Under the pieces are notes generated by a model. The model did not search any database, was not told the DNA's origin, and was given only the letters and a program-made list of their open reading frames with translations. Made by a program: the position numbers and the translations under genes. 17,355 nucleotides of DNA from Nitrospinota bacterium (GTDB lineage Bacteria > JAUXIQ01): positions 1 to 17,355 of the forward strand of contig JAUXIQ010000006.1 in assembly GCA_030620925.1 (NCBI GenBank), written 5' to 3'. Below, piece after piece: positions 8,075-14,636 of this stretch; position 1 is the first letter of the stretch; each line of letters starts with the position of its first letter.

Positions 8075-8090
8075 TAATAGGGCCCTATTA
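8075..8090 (+). repeat. 16-base perfect palindrome between rpsH and rplF
   Basis: TAATAGGGCCCTATTA reads the same on both strands. It lies in the 75-base gap before rplF, 25 bases upstream of the start codon and outside the ribosome binding region. Such symmetry fits a dimeric protein operator or a short RNA hairpin. About 0.26 perfect palindromes of this length are expected by chance in a sequence this long, so it could be accidental. Confidence 0.6.
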
Positions 8091-8115
8091 AACTGATACC
8101 ATAAGGAATCCGGAT

Positions 8116-8652
8116 ATGTCTCGGGTGGGAAACAAACCCATAGAATTGCCTAAAGACGTCGAGGTGAAGATAGAGCGGCAGAGCGTGGAGGTCAAAGGCC
8201 CCAAGGGGGTGCTCACGCATAACCTGCCCGCCGAAGTGAGCCTGGATCAGAAGGAGAACATACTGGTTGTCGTCAAACAGTCATCCAGTCGACGTGCCGC
8301 GGGGATTCACGGCCTCACTCGAACGCTGCTCTCCAACATGGTGGTGGGGGTTACTGAAGGCTTTGAGAAGAGGCTGGAGATAAACGGGGTGGGGTATCGC
8401 GCCCTGATGCAGGGGAGAACCCTGGTGCTGACTCTCGGCTATTCACATCCTATCAATTATGAACCCCCGGAAGGGGTTGAGATAGAGGTGAGCGGCCGCG
8501 CCGAGTTGGTGGTTAAAGGCATGGACAAGCAGAAGGTGGGCCAGGCCGCCGCCGATATACGCAGCTTCAGAAAGCCGGAGCCTTACAAGAGTAAAGGCGT
8601 GATGTATAAGGGAGAGAGAGTGCGCAGGAAAGCCGGAAAGGCCTCGGCTTAG
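8116..8652 (+). CDS. rplF: 50S ribosomal protein L6
   Basis: L6 lies near the factor-binding site and sarcin-ricin loop of the 50S subunit. The 178-residue product consists of two tandem L6 folds, beginning MSRVGNKPIELPKDVEVKI and KGPKGVLTHNLP, with the second-domain motif LVVKGMDKQKVGQAAADIR and the conserved C-terminal RKPEPYKSKGVMYKGE. The ribosome binding site is modest (AAGGAAT near 8103-8109). A 102-base gap with a T-rich stretch follows before rplR. Confidence 0.98.
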   Translation: MSRVGNKPIELPKDVEVKIERQSVEVKGPKGVLTHNLPAEVSLDQKENILVVVKQSSSRRAAGIHGLTRTLLSNMVVGVTEGFEKRLEINGVGYRALMQGRTLVLTLGYSHPINYEPPEGVEIEVSGRAELVVKGMDKQKVGQAAADIRSFRKPEPYKSKGVMYKGERVRRKAGKASA

Positions 8653-8754
8653 GGCTGTGGGCCCGGCTCCGGGAGGGCATACAGAGCGATTTTTCTGCTT
8701 TTTTTCGTAATCATATACTGAATAAGCGAGTAATATGCCTGGAGGTTCATTGAG

Positions 8755-9126
8755 GTGGACAAGATAAAAGCCAAGCGTCTGGCCAGACTGGCCAGGCACA
8801 GACGGGTCAGGAAAAAGGTTTCAGGTACTTCCCAGAAACCGCGGCTTTGCGTATACCGGAGCCTGAAGCACATATACGCCCAGCTTATCGATGACGCACA
8901 AGGGGTAACTCTGGCCTCCGCTTCTACGTTGAGCCCCGATTATAAGAAGATGAAGCTATCCGCGGGCTCTAACAAAGAAGCCGCCAAGGCGGTAGGCCGG
9001 ATTTTGGCGGATGTGGCACTGGAGAAGGGCATCCAGAGCGTGGTATTTGATAAAAACGGGTATCGCTATCACGGCCGGATTCGTGCTTTGGCTGATGCCG
9101 TAAGGGAGAAGGGATTGCAGTTTTAG
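8755..9126 (+). CDS. rplR: 50S ribosomal protein L18
   Basis: L18 binds 5S rRNA and anchors it in the central protuberance with L5. The 123-residue product starts with the basic arm [22 protein letters not shown] and carries the family segments [19 protein letters not shown] and the C-terminal [26 protein letters not shown]. The start is GTG at 8755, with GGAGG at 8741-8745 nine bases upstream. rpsE follows after 14 bases. Confidence 0.97.
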   Translation: MDKIKAKRLARLARHRRVRKKVSGTSQKPRLCVYRSLKHIYAQLIDDAQGVTLASASTLSPDYKKMKLSAGSNKEAAKAVGRILADVALEKGIQSVVFDKNGYRYHGRIRALADAVREKGLQF

Positions 9127-9140
9127 GGGCGAAAAAATAT

Positions 9141-9656
9141 ATGGAAAAGAAAGCTATCAGGAAGGAAGAAGAGAGCGGCGAAAAGGAACTGCTGGACAGG
9201 GTAGTGCACATCAACAGGGTGGCCAAGGTGGTCAAAGGGGGCAGGCGGTTCAGCTTCAGCGCCCTGGTGGTTGTGGGAGATGGTGCCGGGAAGGTCGGGA
9301 TGGGGTTGGGAAAGGCCAACGAAGTCCCTGAAGCCATAAGAAAGGGCATTGAGAAGGCCAAGAAGAGCATGATAGAAGTCCCGCTCAGCGATACTACCAT
9401 CCCTCACCAGATATGGGGGAAATTCGGTGCGGGCAGAGTGCTCATGAAACCCGCTTCCAAGGGTACCGGAATCATAGCAGGGGGAGGAGTACGAGCCGTT
9501 CTCGAAGTGGTCGGAATCAAGGACATACTAACCAAGTCCGTCGGTTCAAAGAATCCTCAAAACTCCGTCAAGGCCACTATGCAGGGCTTGAGAGAGCTGA
9601 GGAGTCCGGCACAGGTGTTTAGAATGAGAGGGAAGGAAGAGCCGGTTGCCGATTAG
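9141..9656 (+). CDS. rpsE: 30S ribosomal protein S5
   Basis: S5 lines the mRNA entry channel and affects translational accuracy. The 171-residue product has the double-stranded-RNA-binding-like N-terminal domain ([20 protein letters not shown], then [21 protein letters not shown]) and the C-terminal domain ([33 protein letters not shown]). The [10 protein letters not shown] segment, site of spectinomycin resistance changes in other bacteria, looks normal. AGGGG at 9125-9129 overlaps the rplR stop and is somewhat distant (11 bases). A 129-base gap follows, holding a probable terminator. Confidence 0.98.
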   Translation: MEKKAIRKEEESGEKELLDRVVHINRVAKVVKGGRRFSFSALVVVGDGAGKVGMGLGKANEVPEAIRKGIEKAKKSMIEVPLSDTTIPHQIWGKFGAGRVLMKPASKGTGIIAGGGVRAVLEVVGIKDILTKSVGSKNPQNSVKATMQGLRELRSPAQVFRMRGKEEPVAD

Positions 9657-9670
9657 GGAAGGCGGGAAGA

Positions 9671-9703
9671 ACGGCCCTGCCCTGGATCGGCGGTCGTTTT
9701 TTT
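9671..9703 (+). terminator. Probable intrinsic terminator or attenuator between rpsE and rpmD
   Basis: ACGGCC (9671-9676) pairs with GGTCGT (9692-9697) with one G-T wobble, and GCC (9679-9681) with GGC (9689-9691), leaving a CT bulge and the loop CTGGATC. The nine-pair stem is followed at once by seven T (9697-9703). This is the layout of a Rho-independent terminator, yet it lies inside the spc block. It may attenuate rather than end transcription, since rpmD through rplQ must still be expressed. I could not identify a convincing promoter directly after it. Confidence 0.6.
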
Positions 9704-9785
9704 ACATGGTGTACCCAATGTGTGAGCATGTGGGTCTCAGGATAGTCTCTACCTCATAAATCGCAAATGGTCTGAGGGATTACTC

Positions 9786-9968
9786 ATGTCCGGCAAGCTG
9801 GAGATAACTCTGAAGAAAAGCGGTATAGGCAAGCCGAAAAAGCATAAGAAAGTGCTCGTAGGGCTGGGCCTGACCAGGCTTAATAAGACAGTGGTGCGGC
9901 CCGATACACCTGAGATAAGAGGAATGGTAAATAAAGTCGTGCACCTGGTGGAATTCAAGGAAATTTAG
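9786..9968 (+). CDS. rpmD: 50S ribosomal protein L30
   Basis: L30 is a small two-helix, three-strand protein of the 50S subunit. The 60-residue product is standard length for the bacterial short form, with KLEITLKKSGIGKPKKHKKV, GLGLTRLNKTVVRPDTPEIRGM and the ending VVHLVEF. GAGGGA at 9774-9779 is its ribosome binding site; the bases CTGAG at 9772-9776 could pair with CTCAG at 9736-9740 and partly mask it. Its gene is absent from some bacterial spc clusters but present here. rplO follows after 21 bases. Confidence 0.97.
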   Translation: MSGKLEITLKKSGIGKPKKHKKVLVGLGLTRLNKTVVRPDTPEIRGMVNKVVHLVEFKEI

Positions 9969-9989
9969 CCCCGATAGAGGAAGCTACCA

Positions 9990-10430
9990 ATGAGATTGGG
10001 AGAGTTGAAAGCCCCGCCGGGGGCTAAGAAACGCAGGAAACGGGTGGGGAGAGGCCCCGGCTCCGGGCACGGTAAAACCGCCTGCAGGGGCCACAAGGGG
10101 CAGAATGCTCGTTCCGGTTCGGGGGCGCGGCCCTGGTTTGAAGGCGGCCAGATGCCCCTGCAGCGGAGGGTCCCCAAACGAGGATTCACAAATATATTCA
10201 GGAAAGAATACGCCATAGTCAATTTGAGGGACCTTCAGGATTTCGAAGAAGGGGCGATCATAACACCGGAGCTTCTTGAGGAAAAGGGCAAGATTAATAA
10301 GCTCCTGGACGGTGTAAAAGTGCTGGGAGTGGGGGAGGTCAAGGTGCCCCTGACGGTGCATGCGACCAAATTCAGCAAAAGCGCTGCGCAGAAGATTGAA
10401 GCTGCCGGCGGCAAAACAGTGGTGATATAG
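9990..10430 (+). CDS. rplO: 50S ribosomal protein L15
   Basis: L15 is a late-assembly 50S protein with a long basic N-terminal extension that threads through 23S rRNA. The 146-residue product shows that arm ([20 protein letters not shown], then [20 protein letters not shown]), the central [19 protein letters not shown] and the C-terminal domain ending in [12 protein letters not shown] at 9990 opens the family N-terminus; upstream is a purine-rich GAGGAAG. secY starts two bases after its TAG stop. Confidence 0.98.
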   Translation: MRLGELKAPPGAKKRRKRVGRGPGSGHGKTACRGHKGQNARSGSGARPWFEGGQMPLQRRVPKRGFTNIFRKEYAIVNLRDLQDFEEGAIITPELLEEKGKINKLLDGVKVLGVGEVKVPLTVHATKFSKSAAQKIEAAGGKTVVI

Positions 10431-10432
10431 AA

Positions 10433-11740
10433 TTGGTTGGCAGCTTACAGAATATATTTAAAATTCCCGAGCTTAAAAAGCGCGTCTTATTCACCCTGGC
10501 CATTCTGGCCGTATACAGGGTGGGGACGCATATTCCCGTTCCGGGGGTGAACGGGGAGGCTTTAAGCGCTTTCTTCACCGCCAACCAGGGCACCATACTC
10601 GGTTTTTTCGATATGTTTTCAGGCGGCGCCCTGAGTCGGATGACCGTCTTCTCACTGGGCATAATGCCCTACATAAGCGCCTCCATTATACTTCAGCTCC
10701 TCACGGTGGTCGTTCCGCAGTTGGAGAAACTGAAGAAGGAAGGCGAGCTGGGCCGAAGGAAGATCACCCAGTATACTCGCTACGGCACAGTCCTTCTGGC
10801 CACTATTCAGGGTATAGGGATAAGCTTTGGTCTGGAGCAGCTGAGGAGCCCGCTGGGGGACATCATAGTCACCACCCCCGGGTGGCCCTTCCGGCTGTTG
10901 ACCGTGCTGACCCTTACCGCCGGCACCGCCTTCATACTGTGGTTGGGCGAGCAGATAACCGAGAGGGGGATAGGGAACGGGATATCCCTCATCATATTCG
11001 CCGGTATAGTGGCCAGGGTGCCGCTGGCGTTGATAAACACTTTCAGGCAGGTGCAGGTGGGTGAATTGCAGTTGATGACCACCGTGGCCGTGATAGCCAT
11101 GATGGGTCTGGTGATTGCGGCCATAGTGTTCGTAGAGACTGCTCACAGGAGAATACCCATACAGTACGCCAAACGAGTGGTGGGGAGAAAGATGTATGGT
11201 GGGCAGAGCACCTATTTGCCCCTGAAAGTCAACACTGCGGGGGTTATTCCCCCTATTTTCGCCTCATCCATCATTATGTTTCCGGCCACAATCGCCCAGT
11301 TCACAGCCTACCCGTTTCTCAGGGGCATTTCGGGGCAGCTTGTTCCGGGGACGCTGGTATATTCGTCCATCTTCGTGCTGCTGAACTTCTTTTTCTGCTA
11401 TTTCTATACCTCCATCATCTTCAATCCGGTGGATGTGGCTGATAATATGAGAAAATACGGCGGTTTTGTGCCCGGCATAAGACCCGGCAAACGGACTGCC
11501 GACTATATAGACAACGTGTTGACCCGGCTTACTTTCGTGGGCGCCATATATCTTTCGGTGGTGGCCATAATGCCCGATATGCTTATCAGGTTCCTCAACG
11601 TGCCTTTCTATTTCGGAGGCACGGCGCTGCTCATCGTGGTGGGCGTGGGGCTGGATACCGTGCAGCAGGTGGAATCGCATATGGTCATGCGGCATTACCA
11701 GCCCTTCATGAAAAAAGGACGATTGCGGGGGAGGCGTTGA
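10433..11740 (+). CDS. secY: Preprotein translocase channel subunit SecY
   Basis: SecY is the membrane channel of the Sec translocon. The 435-residue product has ten predicted membrane segments, the first about residues 18-37 after IPELKKR, and the plug-region segment NQGTILGFFDMFSGGALSR near 51-69. Diagnostic sequences include TERGIGNGIS (177-185), the basic cytosolic loop IPIQYAKRVVGRKMYGGQST (241-260), and KYGGFVPGIRPGKRT (341-355) in the loop that contacts SecA and the ribosome. The C-terminus is basic (KKGRLRGRR). TTG at 10433 is chosen because it gives the family N-terminus; GGTGAT at 10421-10426 inside rplO is the likely ribosome binding site, so translation is probably coupled to rplO. 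Confidence 0.98.
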   Translation: MVGSLQNIFKIPELKKRVLFTLAILAVYRVGTHIPVPGVNGEALSAFFTANQGTILGFFDMFSGGALSRMTVFSLGIMPYISASIILQLLTVVVPQLEKLKKEGELGRRKITQYTRYGTVLLATIQGIGISFGLEQLRSPLGDIIVTTPGWPFRLLTVLTLTAGTAFILWLGEQITERGIGNGISLIIFAGIVARVPLALINTFRQVQVGELQLMTTVAVIAMMGLVIAAIVFVETAHRRIPIQYAKRVVGRKMYGGQSTYLPLKVNTAGVIPPIFASSIIMFPATIAQFTAYPFLRGISGQLVPGTLVYSSIFVLLNFFFCYFYTSIIFNPVDVADNMRKYGGFVPGIRPGKRTADYIDNVLTRLTFVGAIYLSVVAIMPDMLIRFLNVPFYFGGTALLIVVGVGLDTVQQVESHMVMRHYQPFMKKGRLRGRR

Positions 11741-11834
11741 GGGCCGGAGCGGGCTTAGAGGCATGAAAATCAGGGGTATTATTCGGTCTGATGAAGAGTG
11801 AGGTTGGCATTTTTATTAAGGGGATATATTTAGT

Positions 11835-12479
11835 ATGAGGGTAATCTTGTTGGGGCCTCCCGGTGCCGGCAAGGGTACGCAGGCCGGGATGATAGCAGAG
11901 AAATATCATGTGCCTCAGATATCCACCGGTGATATCCTGAGGGAAGAAGTTAAAATAGAGTCGGAGCTCGGCAAACAGGCGAAATCTTACATGGATAAAG
12001 GGGAGCTGGTCCCCGATAAATTGATAATAGACATCATCGTTAAGCAGCTCGATGAGGATGACAGCGGCAACGGTTACATCATGGACGGCTTCCCCCGCAC
12101 CGTCAACCAGGCGGTGGCCTTCGCCAGCGCCTTGAGTGAAAGGGGGGAGCAGGTGGACAGAGTAATCAGCATCGAGGTGGAACGGGATGAGCTCATCCGC
12201 CGGTTAAACGGGCGGAGGACGTGCACGGAATGCGGTGTTAGGTACCACATTCACTTTGATCCCCCCCGAAAGGAGGGTGTCTGCAACGAGTGCGGCACGA
12301 AGCTCATACCTAGAGACGACGACAGCGAAGAGACGGTGCCCAACCGGTTGGAGGTTTACCGAAAACAGACCGAGCCCCTGATCGATTACTACAAGGGTTC
12401 GGGGGTTTTCGAGGCGGTGGACGGCGTCGGCTCTATAGAAGAGATATTCAAACGGGTGGAGAAAGCACTGGAAGGGTAA
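11835..12479 (+). CDS. adk: Adenylate kinase (zinc-type LID)
   Basis: Adenylate kinase interconverts ATP + AMP and 2 ADP in the cytosol. The 214-residue product has the P-loop GPPGAGKGT at residues 7-15, the AMP-binding segment ISTGDILR (29-36), DGFPRT (84-89) and the long-form LID domain (about 126-163). Cys130, Cys133, Cys150 and Cys153 make a structural zinc site there, as in Bacillus-type enzymes. ATG at 11835 follows AAGGGGA at 11818-11824. It sits between secY and map, a common arrangement outside proteobacteria. map starts nine bases downstream. Confidence 0.98.
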   Translation: MRVILLGPPGAGKGTQAGMIAEKYHVPQISTGDILREEVKIESELGKQAKSYMDKGELVPDKLIIDIIVKQLDEDDSGNGYIMDGFPRTVNQAVAFASALSERGEQVDRVISIEVERDELIRRLNGRRTCTECGVRYHIHFDPPRKEGVCNECGTKLIPRDDDSEETVPNRLEVYRKQTEPLIDYYKGSGVFEAVDGVGSIEEIFKRVEKALEG

Positions 12480-12487
12480 AAACGATC

Positions 12488-13252
12488 ATGATAATATACA
12501 AATCTCAGGAAGAGATTGAAAAGATAGCAACCGCGTGCAGGTTGGTTGCGGAGGTCTTAGAAGAACTCAAAAAGAACATCCGGGAAGATATAACCACGAA
12601 GGAGCTGGATAGGATAGCCGAAGATTTAATTATTAAAGGCGGAGCCAAGCCAGCTTTCAAAGGTTATAAGAAGGGGGGGCTTGTCTTTCCCAGCGCACTG
12701 TGTACATCCATAAACAGCGAGGTGGTGCACGGCATCCCTTCCAAGAGAAAACTGAAAAAGGGAGATTTGATTAGTATAGACGTCGGCGTCTTAAAAGACG
12801 GTTACTACGGAGATTCCGCTTTCACCGCGGGTGTGGGGGAAGTGAAGCCCGAAGTCGAAGAGCTTATCAGGGTTGCCGAGGAGGCCCTCTACCTGGGTAT
12901 TGAGCAGGCAGTGGAGGGAAAATATCTTTCAGACATCGGCCATGCTATTCAGAGCTTTGTAGAGGATCAGGGTTATTCGGTAGTGCGCGATTTCGTGGGG
13001 CACGGCATAGGGGCGAACCTTCACGAAGAGCCCCAGGTTCCCAACTTCGGCCCATCGGGTAGAGGGATCAGACTCAAGGAGGGGATGGTCCTGGCCATAG
13101 AGCCCATGGTGAATGTCGGCGAAAGCGCGGTGAGAGTGAAGGAAGATAACTGGACAGCGGTTACCGCTGACGGTTCTCTTTCAGCGCACTGCGAGCATAC
13201 GGTGGCCATCAACGGAATCAGGCCGCGTATTCTCAGCAAACTGAAATCCTGA
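12488..13252 (+). CDS. map: Methionine aminopeptidase, type I
   Basis: This metallopeptidase removes the initiator methionine from nascent proteins at the ribosome exit. The 254-residue product is a single pita-bread fold without the N-terminal zinc-finger extension. All expected metal ligands are present: Asp98 and Asp109 (SIDVGVLKDGYYGDSA), His172 (FVGHGIG), Glu205 (AIEPMV) and Glu236 (CEHTVAI); His81 (VVHGIP) and His179 are the catalytic histidines. GAAGGG at 12471-12476, at the end of adk, is the ribosome binding site. A run of seven G near 12666-12672 stays in frame. Stop is TGA. Confidence 0.98.
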   Translation: MIIYKSQEEIEKIATACRLVAEVLEELKKNIREDITTKELDRIAEDLIIKGGAKPAFKGYKKGGLVFPSALCTSINSEVVHGIPSKRKLKKGDLISIDVGVLKDGYYGDSAFTAGVGEVKPEVEELIRVAEEALYLGIEQAVEGKYLSDIGHAIQSFVEDQGYSVVRDFVGHGIGANLHEEPQVPNFGPSGRGIRLKEGMVLAIEPMVNVGESAVRVKEDNWTAVTADGSLSAHCEHTVAINGIRPRILSKLKS

Positions 13253-13256
13253 AATG

Positions 13257-13297
13257 GGAGGTTCGATTCCCTCAATGTCCTTTCGGGCGCCCCGGAC
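13257..13297 (+). other. Structured infA leader with a tRNA T-arm-like sequence
   Basis: Bases 13260-13270 read GGTTCGATTCC, an exact match to the tRNA T-loop (box B) consensus GGTTCGANTCC. Flanking bases 13257-13261 and 13269-13273 pair at four of five positions as a T stem. No matching acceptor or anticodon arm is found upstream, which is map coding sequence, so this is not a full tRNA. Immediately 3', GTC (13277-13279) plus CGGG (13284-13287) can pair with CCCG plus GAC (13291-13297), making a second hairpin. The function is unknown; it may be chance, a tRNA remnant or a leader element. Confidence 0.35.
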
Positions 13298-13321
13298 CGA
13301 TAGGCGAGAAAAAGGATGTAG

Positions 13322-13564
13322 ATGCCCAAAGAAGAAGCCATAGAAGTTGTAGGAACAGTAGTCGAGCCCCTTCCCAACGCTATGTTCAGAGTGGAGTTGG
13401 AGAACGGGCACAAGGTGCTGGCCCATATCTCCGGCAAGATGCGAATGCATTTCATAAGGATTTTGCCCGGAGATAAAGTAAAGGTAGAGCTCTCCCCTTA
13501 TGACTTGAGCAGGGGGAGAATAACCTACCGCTATAAGTGCACACAGCTCCTTCCGTTGAGATAG
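13322..13564 (+). CDS. infA: Translation initiation factor IF-1
   Basis: IF-1 blocks the A site of the 30S subunit during initiation and helps IF-2 and IF-3. The product is one S1-type OB fold, with [39 protein letters not shown] and [17 protein letters not shown]. Most bacterial IF-1 proteins of this type end at YRYK or YRYR, near 72 residues; this one continues eight residues (CTQLLPLR) to a TAG stop, for 80 in total. ATG at 13322 is preceded by AAAGG at 13311-13315; the bases directly before it read ATGTAG, a start codon followed at once by a stop. Confidence 0.97.
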   Translation: MPKEEAIEVVGTVVEPLPNAMFRVELENGHKVLAHISGKMRMHFIRILPGDKVKVELSPYDLSRGRITYRYKCTQLLPLR

Positions 13565-13578
13565 AGATATTCCGGCGC

Positions 13579-13599
13579 GGGCGGGGGGGAAGGTGGGGG
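13579..13599 (+). promoter_or_regulatory. G-quadruplex-capable run before rpmJ
   Basis: The sense strand has GGG, then C, then seven G, then AAGGT, then five G, which satisfies a four-tract G3 quadruplex pattern with loops of 1, 1 and 5 bases. It lies in the 61-base gap between infA and rpmJ, about 15 bases before the rpmJ ribosome binding site. It could fold in DNA or mRNA and slow translation. This is a sequence pattern only. Confidence 0.4.
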
Positions 13600-13625
13600 C
13601 TGATTTTATTACCGGAGAAATGAAG

Positions 13626-13739
13626 ATGAAAGTAAGAGCCTCGGTAAAACCCATGTGCGACAAATGTAAAGTCATAAGGCGCAAGGGCGTGGTGCGCGTT
13701 ATTTGTGATAACCCCAAGCACAAGCAGCGTCAGGGGTAG
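13626..13739 (+). CDS. rpmJ: 50S ribosomal protein L36 (zinc form)
   Basis: L36 is the smallest 50S protein and bridges several 23S rRNA helices. The 37-residue product reads [19 protein letters not shown] and ends KHKQRQG. Cys11, Cys14, Cys27 and His32 form the zinc site typical of the C+ form. A second in-frame ATG at 13620 would add Met-Lys, but GGAG at 13614-13617 lies eight bases before 13626 and only two before 13620, so the later start is preferred and gives the canonical length. Confidence 0.97.
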   Translation: MKVRASVKPMCDKCKVIRRKGVVRVICDNPKHKQRQG

Positions 13740-13761
13740 AAACCTGAGTATGGCCTCTTCG

Positions 13762-13770
13762 GTATAATAG
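13762..13770 (+). promoter_or_regulatory. Candidate -10 element before rpsM
   Basis: GTATAATAG contains a perfect TATAAT (13763-13768) in the 73-base gap before rpsM. No good -35 hexamer lies 16-18 bases upstream, so this is a weak promoter candidate. Downstream, ACGG (13779-13782) and CCGT (13790-13793) make a short inverted repeat. The same nine bases recur before rpsD. Confidence 0.3.
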
Positions 13771-13812
13771 AGGTTAAAACGGATTTAAACCGTAGAATGA
13801 GAGGAGCAGTTT

Positions 13813-14184
13813 ATGGCCCGTATAGCCGGTATTGATATTCCCAACGATAAACGGGTGGAGGTGGCCCTCACGTACATACACGGTATCGGACGAACGTCAG
13901 CCAAGAAAATCATCCAGGACGCCCAGATTGACCCTAATCAGCGGGTAAAAGAGCTCACGGAAAAGGATATTATCCGTCTGAGGGAAATAATAGAGCAAAG
14001 CTATAAGATAGAGGGCGACCTCAGAAGAGAAGTGTCTTTTAACATTAAACGCCTTATGGATATAGGTTGTTATCGCGGGTTAAGGCACAGACGGTCTCTA
14101 CCCGTACGGGGACAAAGGACCAGAACCAATGCCCGCACCAAAAAGGGGCCCGGTAGGAAAGTCGGCATGCGGGCGAAAAAGTAG
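13813..14184 (+). CDS. rpsM: 30S ribosomal protein S13
   Basis: S13 sits in the 30S head and makes the intersubunit bridges to L5. The 123-residue product has the helix-two-turn-helix segment [14 protein letters not shown], the central coiled region and the basic C-terminal tail that reaches the P site ([20 protein letters not shown], then [12 protein letters not shown]). ATG at 13813 follows GAGGAG at 13801-13806. It opens the rpsM-rpsK-rpsD-rpoA-rplQ block, and rpsK begins eight bases after its stop. Confidence 0.98.
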   Translation: MARIAGIDIPNDKRVEVALTYIHGIGRTSAKKIIQDAQIDPNQRVKELTEKDIIRLREIIEQSYKIEGDLRREVSFNIKRLMDIGCYRGLRHRRSLPVRGQRTRTNARTKKGPGRKVGMRAKK

Positions 14185-14192
14185 GGGGTGAA

Positions 14193-14591
14193 ATGGCCAA
14201 AACGAAAAAACAGAAAGGTTCACGAAAGAAGAGGGAAAGAAGGGCCATAGGCGAAGGCGTTGCTCACATCCAATCCACCTTCAATAACACTATCGTCACA
14301 GTAACGGATGTCTCCGGAAACGTACTCACCTGGGCCAGCTCGGGAGAACAGGGGTTCAAGGGGTCACGGAAGAGCACCCCCTTTGCCGCTCAGATGGCCG
14401 CCGAAACAGCGGGCAAGCGCGCCATGGATATGGGAGTCAATAAAGTGGAGGTGCGAGTAAAAGGGCCTGGAGCGGGGAGAGAGGCTGCCATAAGGTCTTT
14501 GAAAGCGGTGGGCCTGGAAGTGACTCTGATCAGAGACGTTACACCCATTCCACACAACGGATGCCGCCCCCCCAAGCGGCGTAGAGTGTAG
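14193..14591 (+). CDS. rpsK: 30S ribosomal protein S11
   Basis: S11 forms part of the 30S platform and contacts mRNA at the E site. The 132-residue product shows the basic N-terminus ([13 protein letters not shown]), [36 protein letters not shown] and the C-terminal [18 protein letters not shown], all family hallmarks. The ribosome binding site GGGGGTG starts at the last base of the rpsM stop codon, so coupling with rpsM is likely. A 45-base gap follows before rpsD. Confidence 0.99.
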   Translation: MAKTKKQKGSRKKRERRAIGEGVAHIQSTFNNTIVTVTDVSGNVLTWASSGEQGFKGSRKSTPFAAQMAAETAGKRAMDMGVNKVEVRVKGPGAGREAAIRSLKAVGLEVTLIRDVTPIPHNGCRPPKRRRV

Positions 14592-14607
14592 GGAAGCAGG
14601 GGGCGCA

Positions 14608-14616
14608 GTATAATAG
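14608..14616 (+). promoter_or_regulatory. Candidate -10 element before rpsD
   Basis: GTATAATAG, with a perfect TATAAT at 14609-14614, lies 21 bases before the rpsD start. It repeats the nonamer found before rpsM. No recognisable -35 is present, and the distance to the ribosome binding site (GGGAGG at 14626-14631) would leave a very short leader, so confidence is low. Confidence 0.25.
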
Positions 14617-14636
14617 GCCTTTAGAGGGAGGAAAAT

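Noticed and set aside
11763-11801. Twelve-codon open frame (MKIRGIIRSDEE) between secY and adk, with AGAGG two bases before it
   Set aside because: Too short to separate from chance; the Shine-Dalgarno spacing is poor and no leader-peptide logic (such as repeated regulatory codons) is visible.
11804-11830. Promoter-like TTGGCA and TATATT before adk
   Set aside because: Spacing is only 15 bases, and the -10 would overlap the adk leader so closely that the transcript would start at or inside the start codon and lose the ribosome binding site.
13316-13321. ATGTAG start-stop pair abutting the infA start codon
   Set aside because: The only Shine-Dalgarno-like bases (AAAGG) touch this ATG with no spacer but fit the infA ATG six bases later, so it is probably not used.
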